Origin: CmP2 sp052084925
GTDB lineage: Bacteria; Actinomycetota; Actinomycetes; Actinomycetales; Micrococcaceae
DNA: 64,000 nt
Reading direction: 5' to 3'
Assembly (NCBI GenBank): GCA_052084925.1
Contig: JBQDEV010000012.1
Span: 1 to 64,000 of the forward strand
Positions 32,342 through 39,576 of the stretch are shown piece by piece. Made by a program: the position numbers and the translations under genes. The notes beneath the pieces were generated by a model that ran no database searches, was not told the origin of the DNA, and saw only the letters and a program-made list of their open reading frames with translations. The number at the start of each line of letters is the position of its first letter. The stretch's first letter is position 1.

Positions 32342-33472
32342 CTAACGCAGCATCAGGATCAGCCCAATAATCAGGGTGATGATGCCGACGGCGAAAACGA
32401 TCGCCGAGACGGTCATGTACGTCCGTTCGCGAGACGTCCATTCCCGAGTGTCCAGCGGGTCGAGACCATGCGCAGCCTGGGCGCCGATCGGTTCGTTGCG
32501 TGGCGGCTCAGGTCGCTCGGATGCCGTGACGCTGCGGGTCTGGTCCACGTCGCTGCGTCGACGAGGTGCGGACGCCGATTCCACAGACTCCGGCGTTGGC
32601 TCGTCCGGAGTCTCGTGCTCGGGTGCCTGCTCCGCAAGCGCAGTCGGTGATGCTGTTGCAGCATCTGGTTGGGCACCGGCGGTGTCCACCGGCTCGGGCG
32701 CAGCCTCATCTCCCGCCGGCGCGACGTTTTCGTCGGTGAACTCTTCCGTCTGATGACGTTCGGCCAGTGCGCGAGCGCGTTCAGCCAGAGCCTGCTGTTC
32801 CCGGAGTAGTTCGGGATCAATATGGTGCGGATTCGATACACCGTGCTCTTGGATTTTCTGATTGAGCGCGGCCGCTTCCCGGGCAATCGCTTCACGTTCG
32901 GCGTCGATCGAGTTCAGCATCCCCGTATCGGAGATCCCCATGGCCACCTTGAATGACTGGGTGGAGGTGAGTCCGGATTCGTCCCAGACGGGAGTTTCCT
33001 GAGTCGAATCGCTGTGGGTCGTGTCGTCGCCCGTCTGTGCGGCGGGTGTCTCTGCGGTGTCGTTCGTGTCTCGGCGACGCAGCTCCCGCAGTTCTCGCCG
33101 GGTCAGTGGTCGATCGGCGGTCGGCCCTTCGTCGTACACGTCCTCCAGGGGAGCTTCCTTAACATCCTGGGGCGCAACCACGGGAATGGATGACGTCGCG
33201 GTACTGGCATCGCGGGGGTGACTCGTCACGTCGGCGTCGGCACGACGCGAGCGACGCCGCGGGTGATCAGCCGCGTTCACGACCTCGTGGGATGCGGTGG
33301 TCGACGGCGCATCGACGGGGCTGTCCGCTGCCCGACGTGAACGTGAGGCGTCCGGTGCGGTTGACTCCGTCTCCTCGAGGTTCGCTACTGGTGCTTCCTC
33401 GGTATGTTGCTCTCGACGTCGTCGGAGCTCGCGACGTGAGGGCAACGCATCGGAGTGGTCGGACGGGGTCAC
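32342..33472 (-). CDS. Tail-anchored, largely disordered protein between nadD and rsfS
   Basis: A 376-residue protein of unknown function. Most of it is low-complexity, rich in Glu, Ala, Thr, Asp and Arg, with two RRELRRRR-like basic patches near the N-terminus (SRRELRRRREQ and TRRELRELRRRD). Near residues 190-250 there is a likely coiled coil (IDAEREAIAREAAALNQK, then LREQQALAERARALAER). A single hydrophobic helix at the very C-terminus (TVSAIVFAVGIITLIIGLIL) anchors it, so nearly all of the protein would be cytoplasmic. GTG 33472 overlaps the nadD stop (GTGA). Confidence 0.7.
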   Translation of the reverse strand: MTPSDHSDALPSRRELRRRREQHTEEAPVANLEETESTAPDASRSRRAADSPVDAPSTTASHEVVNAADHPRRRSRRADADVTSHPRDASTATSSIPVVAPQDVKEAPLEDVYDEGPTADRPLTRRELRELRRRDTNDTAETPAAQTGDDTTHSDSTQETPVWDESGLTSTQSFKVAMGISDTGMLNSIDAEREAIAREAAALNQKIQEHGVSNPHHIDPELLREQQALAERARALAERHQTEEFTDENVAPAGDEAAPEPVDTAGAQPDAATASPTALAEQAPEHETPDEPTPESVESASAPRRRSDVDQTRSVTASERPEPPRNEPIGAQAAHGLDPLDTREWTSRERTYMTVSAIVFAVGIITLIIGLILMLR

Positions 33473-34182
33473 GGGTTCACCTCACTAGTACGGGACAGGG
33501 CGGGGGCCGGAGGCTGCACAGACTCGGGTCCAGACGCGCCCACTTCGCTAAGGTTCGGAGTATACAGGCCGTACTTGCCGATGTACTGGACGACGCCGTC
33601 CGGCACCAGATACCAGACAGGCTTGCCGTCTTCGACTCGGCGACGGCAGTCGGTCGAGGAGATCGCCATCGCGGGGATCTCCATGAGTGAGATATCGGTC
33701 TTGCGACCGAAATCGCTGAGCTCGTGGCCGGGGCGGGTCACCCCCACGAAATGGGCCAGGTCCCAGATGCGCTCGACGTCTTTCCACGTCATGATCTGCT
33801 CCATGGCGTCGGCGCCGGTGATGAAGAACAGTTCTGCATCGGGTCGTTGCTCTGCCAGGTCACGCAGGGTGTCGGCGGTGTAGGTCGGTCCGGGGCGATC
33901 AATATCGACCCGAGACACGGTGAACCGGGGATTCGCCGCCGTCGCGATGACCGTCATCAGGTAGCGATGTTCGGCCGGGGTGACCTTCTGCCCGGATTTC
34001 TGCCAGGGCTCGCCGGTGGGGACGAACACTACCTCGTCGAGATCGAACTCGCTGGCGACCTCTGAGGCCGCGACCAGGTGCCCATGATGGATCGGATCGA
34101 AGGTTCCGCCCATGATGCCCAGCCGGAAGCGCCGGGGTTCGGCGCGATCAGGCAGATCGCGGACCTTGGTTGCTGCGGCCAC
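33469..34182 (-). CDS. nadD: Nicotinate-nucleotide adenylyltransferase
   Basis: A 237-residue NadD. The nucleotidyltransferase motif GGTFDPIHHGHL lies near residue 26, the substrate segment GADAMEQIMTWKD follows and the ISSTDCRRRV motif is near the C-terminus. It converts nicotinate mononucleotide to deamido-NAD. The start GTG 34182 adds about 20 residues before the core. The gene sits in the usual proB-proA-nadD-rsfS order. Confidence 0.93.
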   Translation of the reverse strand: MAAATKVRDLPDRAEPRRFRLGIMGGTFDPIHHGHLVAASEVASEFDLDEVVFVPTGEPWQKSGQKVTPAEHRYLMTVIATAANPRFTVSRVDIDRPGPTYTADTLRDLAEQRPDAELFFITGADAMEQIMTWKDVERIWDLAHFVGVTRPGHELSDFGRKTDISLMEIPAMAISSTDCRRRVEDGKPVWYLVPDGVVQYIGKYGLYTPNLSEVGASGPESVQPPAPALSRTSEVNP

Positions 34183-34224
34183 GGTGCTCTCAGAGTCGTC
34201 GATCGACAGAATAGTGCGTCAGGA

Positions 34225-34440
34225 TCAGTGGTGTGCGCCGTGACCTGCGGACCCGCCGTGGTGGGCGACGTCCGTGGAAGGATCATCGTGGCGCTGCGAG
34301 ACCGAGCGCAACGACAGCGTGGCCAGCAGAAGGAACATGAAGATCGCAAAGATCGCCACGCCGAAAACCCACGCCGGGAACGGCAGCTCATTGACGATAT
34401 GGTGTCCATCCTCGGCCAGGACGGTCATCAGATTCAGCAT
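34225..34440 (-). CDS. Small single-pass membrane protein between proA and nadD
   Basis: A 71-residue protein with one hydrophobic helix (FPAWVFGVAIFAIFMFLLLA, residues about 20-40) and a polar tail that ends in a His/Gly-rich stretch (AHHGGSAGHGAHH). Similar short proteins occur at this place in other Micrococcales; function unknown. GGGAG precedes ATG 34440 by about 11 bases; an ATG 12 codons earlier lacks a ribosome site. The His-rich tail might bind metal, which is a guess. Confidence 0.65.
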   Translation of the reverse strand: MLNLMTVLAEDGHHIVNELPFPAWVFGVAIFAIFMFLLLATLSLRSVSQRHDDPSTDVAHHGGSAGHGAHH

Positions 34441-34509
34441 GGTCAGTGATTCTCCCTCAAAGTCGGTGAAAGCCATATCCAGTCTACTGCACGCGTGCGG
34501 TAGCGGTGC

Positions 34510-35787
34510 CTAAGCGCGAGTCTGTCCGTTGCCGCGCAGTACCCACTTGCTCGTGGTGAGCTCCTCCAGACCCATGGGACCGCGGGCATGCATCTTCTGT
34601 GTGGAGATGCCGACCTCGGCGCCGAGGCCCAGTTGGCCGCCGTCGGTGAAGCGCGACGAGGCATTCACGATCACGGCCGCGGCATCCACCTGGTCGATGA
34701 AGGTCTCTGCATTGCCCAGATCATTGGTGATGATCACCTCGGTGTGCTTCGTGGACCAGGTATTGATGTGCTCGATCGCCTCGTTGAGCGAACTCACCGT
34801 GCGCACCGCCATCTCCATCTCCAGGTACTCGGTCCCCCAGTCCTCGTCCGTGGCCGTGGTCGCCTCGGCGCCCTCGGGCAGCCACTGGCGCGCCGCCTCG
34901 TCGACGTGGAGCTGGACTCCAGAGCGAACCAGGGTGCGTAGCACTTCACGACCGGCGTCGGCAGCGTCCTGATGCAGCAGCAGCGTCTCGGCGGAGTTGC
35001 AGACGGAGACGCGGTGGGTCTTCGCGTTCTTGACGATGGTGGCGGCCATCTCCACCGGCGCGGAGGCGTCTACGAAGACGTGAACATTGCCCTCGCCGGT
35101 CTCGATGACGGGGACCCGGGCGTTTTGGACGACGGACTGGATGAGGCCGCGTCCGCCACGGGGAATGAGGACATCCACGCTGCCGCGCTGGGTCATCAGG
35201 GCGGTCGCACCTTCACGGCCGAACTCGTCGATGCCCTGAATGACCGCGGGCAGGAAGCCCTGTTTCTCGACAGCTTCGCGCAGGATCGCGATGAGCGCGG
35301 TGTTGGTCTTGATCGCCGCGGAGCCACCGCGCAGAATTACGGCGTTGCCCGATTTCAGGGCAATCCCGGCGATATCAACGGTGACGTTGGGACGGGCCTC
35401 GTAGATGGCACCCACGATGCCCAGGGGGACGCGAATCTGCTGCATGCGAATGCCGTTGGGCAGATTCTGTCCGCGCAGCACGCTCCCCACCGGATCAGGG
35501 AGGGCGGCCAGGTCAACCAGAGCGTCGTTAAGGGCCTGCAGGCGCTCTGGGGTCAGCGTGAGCCGATCGATCATCGATTCGGAGAGGCCGCTGGTGCGGG
35601 CGTCAGAGATGTCCTCGGCGTTCTGGTTCAGGATGTACTCCTGATTCTGCAGAATCGTCGATCCCATCACCCGAAGTGTCTCATCCTTACGGGCTCGAGA
35701 GGCCGTGGCCAGTTCACGAGCGGCTTCGCGCGCCAGTCGTGACATGGTCAGGATGCGGTTCTCGATGTCAGTGAACTCGGAGGTCAT
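34510..35787 (-). CDS. proA: Glutamate-5-semialdehyde dehydrogenase
   Basis: A 425-residue ProA of the aldehyde dehydrogenase superfamily, second step of proline synthesis. Visible are VPLGIVGAIYEARPNVTVD, LRGGSAAIKTN, and the catalytic-cysteine segment HRVSVCNSAETLLLH near residue 255. It overlaps proB by 4 bases (ATGA). Confidence 0.95.
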   Translation of the reverse strand: MTSEFTDIENRILTMSRLAREAARELATASRARKDETLRVMGSTILQNQEYILNQNAEDISDARTSGLSESMIDRLTLTPERLQALNDALVDLAALPDPVGSVLRGQNLPNGIRMQQIRVPLGIVGAIYEARPNVTVDIAGIALKSGNAVILRGGSAAIKTNTALIAILREAVEKQGFLPAVIQGIDEFGREGATALMTQRGSVDVLIPRGGRGLIQSVVQNARVPVIETGEGNVHVFVDASAPVEMAATIVKNAKTHRVSVCNSAETLLLHQDAADAGREVLRTLVRSGVQLHVDEAARQWLPEGAEATTATDEDWGTEYLEMEMAVRTVSSLNEAIEHINTWSTKHTEVIITNDLGNAETFIDQVDAAAVIVNASSRFTDGGQLGLGAEVGISTQKMHARGPMGLEELTTSKWVLRGNGQTRA

Positions 35788-36965
35788 TGGCTCAGTCTAG
35801 ACCGAGTCGTGCTCGGTCGCAGGAGTCTGACACAATCATCGGCGTGGACGACGACACGGTCGTACTCCGGCCCCAGATCGGCCCGGAGTTCCGCGGTGGA
35901 GCGCCCGACCATGGCGGGCAGCTCGCTGGATGAATAGTTCACCAGGCCGCGGGCGATGACCTGTCCGCGTACGTCGGCGATCTCGACCGCGTCACCGGAT
36001 TCGAAGCGCCCGGACACCCCGGTCATGCCGGCCGGGAGCAGAGACCGGCCGCGATCCACGACGGCTGCGACAGCGCCGTCGTCAATGGTGATCCGTCCTC
36101 GGGTCTCGGCCATGAGGCCCAGCCATGCGGCCCGGGCCGATTTGCGGCGCCCGGACACCGCGAACCAGGTGCCGACATCTTCGCCGTCGATGGCCTGTTG
36201 GGCGTTCGGCGCCGAGGTTAGCAGCGTGGGTATTCCAGAGCCGGTGGCGATCTCAGCGGCGTCGACCTTGGTGACCATGCCCCCGGTGCCGACTCCGGCG
36301 GGCCCGGCCCGGCCGATCGTGATGCCCTCGAGGTCCTGGGAACCGTTCACCGTGGCGATACGGCGGGCGCCCTCGCGGGAGGGCGGTCCGTCGTAGAGGG
36401 CATCCACGTCGGAGAGCAAGAGCAACATGTCGGCTTTGATGACGTTGGCCACCAGTGCCGCGAGCCGGTCATTATCTCCAAAGCGGATCTCCTGGGTGGC
36501 CACTGCATCGTTCTCGTTGACGATCGGGACGACCCCGAGATCCAGCAACCGGTTCAGCGCACGGAACGCGTTGTTGTACTGGGTGCGCCGCATCAGCTCC
36601 TCAGCGGTGAGCAGCACCTGGGCCACAGAAAGCCCGTGCTTCCAGAACGATTCGGAGTACTCGGCCAGCAGCCAGCCCTGGCCCACAGCGGCGGCTGCCT
36701 GCTGAGTGGCGAGATCCTTGGGCCGTCGCTGCAGCCCCAGCGGCTTCAGTCCGGCAGCGATGGCTCCGGACGAGACCAGCACCACCTCGCTGCCCTGGCG
36801 ACGAAGGTCCGCAATGGTCCGCGTCAGCGCGTCAATGGCCTCCTGGCGGACGCCTTCCGAGGAGGTCAGTGAGGATGAGCCGATCTTCAGGACGATCCGT
36901 CGGGCACGGCGGATAGTGCCCCGATCCTTCACCGGGTTCACGTTGTTGGGTCTTTTGGTGCTCAC
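35784..36965 (-). CDS. proB: Glutamate 5-kinase
   Basis: A 393-residue ProB with an amino-acid kinase domain (VLKIGSSSLTS, VSSGAIAAGL, VNENDAVAT, GTGGMVTKVDAAEIA) and a C-terminal PUA domain (residues about 295-375, from GRITIDDGAVAAV). First enzyme of proline synthesis, normally inhibited by proline. It follows obgE by 29 bases and overlaps proA. Confidence 0.95.
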   Translation of the reverse strand: MSTKRPNNVNPVKDRGTIRRARRIVLKIGSSSLTSSEGVRQEAIDALTRTIADLRRQGSEVVLVSSGAIAAGLKPLGLQRRPKDLATQQAAAAVGQGWLLAEYSESFWKHGLSVAQVLLTAEELMRRTQYNNAFRALNRLLDLGVVPIVNENDAVATQEIRFGDNDRLAALVANVIKADMLLLLSDVDALYDGPPSREGARRIATVNGSQDLEGITIGRAGPAGVGTGGMVTKVDAAEIATGSGIPTLLTSAPNAQQAIDGEDVGTWFAVSGRRKSARAAWLGLMAETRGRITIDDGAVAAVVDRGRSLLPAGMTGVSGRFESGDAVEIADVRGQVIARGLVNYSSSELPAMVGRSTAELRADLGPEYDRVVVHADDCVRLLRPSTTRSRLSQ

Positions 36966-36994
36966 GACGCGGTGCGGCCTTCTCTCGTGACGCC

Positions 36995-38548
36995 TCAGCG
37001 ATCGTCGTCGGCGTCGTAGTCGGTCCAGACCCCGGTGCGGCGCTCTTCGTCCATCTCCGCGCGCACCCCGGCACGGGCGGCTTTGAGATCCTCGTATTCT
37101 TTGCGCTTCTCATCACGAGTGGGTCGTGATGCCTGTTCCATGCGGAGGTCGGATCCACGTGGTCCGGAAAGCACTTCGGAACCGGTGGAGATCGTGGGTT
37201 CCCAGTCGAAGACGACACCGGTCTCGTCGTCGCCGATGACCACCGTGTCACCCGGGCGTGCCCCCTCGGTGAACAGCCGATCCTCGACGCCGAGACGGTT
37301 CAAGCGATCGGCCAGGTATCCCACGGCCTCATCGTTGGCGAAGTCGGTCTGAGCGACCCACTTCTCCGGCTTGATGCCACGAATGCGGAACAGCGGCTTG
37401 AGGTTGCGCTCTTCGCGGCGCAGAGTGAATTCCTCGGGTCGGCCGCCCTTGCGGCGCACGCGCGGTTCGATGGTGACCACCGGAGAGGCCTCGACCGGCA
37501 CCTGCTTGGCACGGGACTCCTCGACCAGCTGGCCCATCGCATACTTCAGCGGATCCAGACCCTGATGAGCCAGCGCGGACACGTCGAAGACGCGGTAGCC
37601 GCGCTCTTCAAGCTGTTCCCGCACCATGTCGGCCATCTCGGTGCCGTCGGGCAGATCCGTCTTGTTGAGGGCCACCAGCCTCGGACGTTCGTGCAGGGGA
37701 ATGAGATCCTCCGCGGGATGATCCGCCGTGGGCTCCACGGCATAGGCCGCGAGTTCGCTCTCGATCGCTTCCAGGTCGGACAGCGGGTCGCGGTCGCTCT
37801 CCAGCGATGCGCAGTCCAAGACGTGCACCAAGGCGGCACACCTCTCGACATGGCGGAGGAATTCGAGGCCCAGTCCCTTGCCCTGCGACGCACCGGGAAT
37901 CAAGCCGGGCACGTCCGCCACGGTGTAGCGCATTTCGCCCGCCTGCACGACACCCAGGTTGGGTACCAACGTGGTGAACGGGTAATCCGCGATTTTGGGC
38001 CGTGCCGCAGACAGTGCGGCGATCAACGACGATTTGCCGGCGGAAGGGAAACCGACCAGGGCGATATCGGCGACGGTCTTGAGCTCAAGTGTGACATCGG
38101 CGTGCTCGCCGGGGATACCCAGCAGGGCGAACCCGGGTGCCTTGCGCTTCGGTGAGGCCAGGACGGCATTTCCCAGACCGCCGACGCCTCCGTGAGCGAC
38201 GACGAACTCGGTACCCTCCCCGACCAGGTCGGCCAGAATATTTCCATCGGCGTCCTTGACGACGGTACCGTCGGGCACCGACAGGCGCAGGGTCTCACCG
38301 TTCTTGCCGTGACGGTTATCGCCCTTGCCGGGCTCGCCATTACCCGCCGTGCGGTGCGGCAGGTGGTGGTACGAGAGCAGAGTCGTGGTTTGGGCGTCCA
38401 CGACGAGGGTGATGTCCCCTCCACTGCCACCGTTTCCGCCATCGGGTCCGCCGAGAGGCTTGAACTTCTCGCGCCGCACGGAGACGCATCCGTGACCGCC
38501 GTTGCCAGCGGTGGCGTGCAGGGTGACGCGATCGACGAACGCGGCCAT
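36995..38548 (-). CDS. obgE: GTPase ObgE/CgtA
   Basis: A 517-residue Obg GTPase involved in 50S assembly and stress control. The glycine-rich N-terminal Obg fold (residues 1-157) contains PDGGNGGSGGDI. The G domain has GFPSAGKSS (G1), DVPGLI (G3) and NKTD (G4). A C-terminal OCT domain and a charged tail of about 80 residues follow. The gene lies downstream of rplU-rpmA but is separated by two stem-loops. Confidence 0.95.
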   Translation of the reverse strand: MAAFVDRVTLHATAGNGGHGCVSVRREKFKPLGGPDGGNGGSGGDITLVVDAQTTTLLSYHHLPHRTAGNGEPGKGDNRHGKNGETLRLSVPDGTVVKDADGNILADLVGEGTEFVVAHGGVGGLGNAVLASPKRKAPGFALLGIPGEHADVTLELKTVADIALVGFPSAGKSSLIAALSAARPKIADYPFTTLVPNLGVVQAGEMRYTVADVPGLIPGASQGKGLGLEFLRHVERCAALVHVLDCASLESDRDPLSDLEAIESELAAYAVEPTADHPAEDLIPLHERPRLVALNKTDLPDGTEMADMVREQLEERGYRVFDVSALAHQGLDPLKYAMGQLVEESRAKQVPVEASPVVTIEPRVRRKGGRPEEFTLRREERNLKPLFRIRGIKPEKWVAQTDFANDEAVGYLADRLNRLGVEDRLFTEGARPGDTVVIGDDETGVVFDWEPTISTGSEVLSGPRGSDLRMEQASRPTRDEKRKEYEDLKAARAGVRAEMDEERRTGVWTDYDADDDR

Positions 38549-38583
38549 CGGAACTCCTGTGGGTCGGTGTCAGGGGGCGTGCG

Positions 38584-38613
38584 GGGTGGCGATCTGCAGG
38601 GAGATCGCCACCC
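38584..38613 (-). promoter_or_regulatory. Stem-loop upstream of obgE
   Basis: A perfect 12-bp stem (GGGTGGCGATCT with its complement, 6-base loop) lies 36 bases before the obgE start. No T-run follows. Together with the hairpin at 38626-38658 it probably dampens read-through from the ribosomal protein genes or stabilises the obgE message. Confidence 0.5.
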
Positions 38614-38625
38614 TGTTAAGACGAC

Positions 38626-38658
38626 AGCGGAGGCGGACCAGCATGGGTCCGCCCCCGC
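38626..38658 (-). terminator. Hairpin after rpmA (partial terminator)
   Basis: AGCGG and GGCGGACC pair with GGTCCGCC and CCGCT around a short loop, beginning 24 bases after the rpmA stop. The transcript then reads GTCGTCTT. It looks like a leaky terminator that separates abundant rplU-rpmA mRNA from obgE. Confidence 0.5.
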
Positions 38659-38682
38659 TGGAGCGTATGAGCTGGGCGCTGA

Positions 38683-38943
38683 TTACTCAGCGGCAGCCGG
38701 AACGATGTCGACGACCTTGCGTCCACGACGCGAGCCGAAAGCGACGGAGCCAGCTTCCAGTGCGAAGAGGGTGTCGTCCTTGCCGATGCCGACGTTGCGG
38801 CCCGGGTGGAACTTGGTGCCACGCTGGCGAACCAGGATCTCGCCGGCGGAGACGGTCTGGCCGCCGTAGCGCTTCACGCCGAGGAACTGTGCGTTCGAGT
38901 CGCGGCCGTTCTTGCTGGAGCTGCCAGCTTTCTTATGTGCCAT
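38683..38943 (-). CDS. rpmA: 50S ribosomal protein L27
   Basis: An 86-residue bL27 beginning MAHKKAGSSSKNGRDSNAQ, with the usual GVKRYGGQTVSAGEILVRQR segment. The N-terminal tail reaches the peptidyl transferase centre. It lies between rplU and obgE. Confidence 0.96.
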   Translation of the reverse strand: MAHKKAGSSSKNGRDSNAQFLGVKRYGGQTVSAGEILVRQRGTKFHPGRNVGIGKDDTLFALEAGSVAFGSRRGRKVVDIVPAAAE

Positions 38944-39004
38944 GACATACTTCCTTCGTTGTCAGATTTCGCAGTTACTCGCCGCAGCGATGACTGCGAA
39001 GAGC

Positions 39005-39313
39005 TTACTTGATGTCGGTGACCTTAACGGTGGTCAGCTCAGAACGGTAACCCTGGCGCTTCTTGTACCCGGTCTTGTTCTTGTACTTCTGGATGACAAT
39101 CTTCTTGCCACGGGAATGCTCGATAACCTCGGCGCTGACCTTGACCTTGGCCAGGTCTTCAGCACCGGAGGTGACCTTGTCGCCATCCACCAGCATCAGA
39201 GCGGCAAGCTCAACGGAGCTTCCGGCCTCAGCGGGAACGCGGTCAAGGGTAACGAGGTCTCCCACGGAAACCTTTTCCTGGCGGCCGCCAGCGCGGACAA
39301 TCGCGTACACCAC
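39005..39313 (-). CDS. rplU: 50S ribosomal protein L21
   Basis: A 102-residue bL21 (VVYAIVRAGGRQEKVSVGD at the start, KKRQGYRSELTTVKVT at the end). GTG 39313 gives the normal family length; a TTG nine codons earlier would add an atypical polar stretch. First gene of the rplU-rpmA pair. The 5' region to 39576 must hold its promoter. Confidence 0.95.
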   Translation of the reverse strand: MVYAIVRAGGRQEKVSVGDLVTLDRVPAEAGSSVELAALMLVDGDKVTSGAEDLAKVKVSAEVIEHSRGKKIVIQKYKNKTGYKKRQGYRSELTTVKVTDIK

Positions 39314-39576
39314 TTGGGACTCACTTCTCTCGACGTTCAATGTTTACTTACTGTGCGCTCTCGAGCGCGTTGGCTTGTGACCTCATCCGATGGGACCGGG
39401 GCAGACCGCCTGGCCTAATCACGGCCGTAGAGCCGGTCATTTCACAAGGGGCGAGACGTCACGGTTTCGCGAGTCTCCGGGCACACCAACACTGTCAGCT
39501 ATCACAGCACCAGTCATCTATAGTACCCACAGCCCGGCGGCATCACCAAATGGCGCGCCCCGTCCCCGAAGATGTG

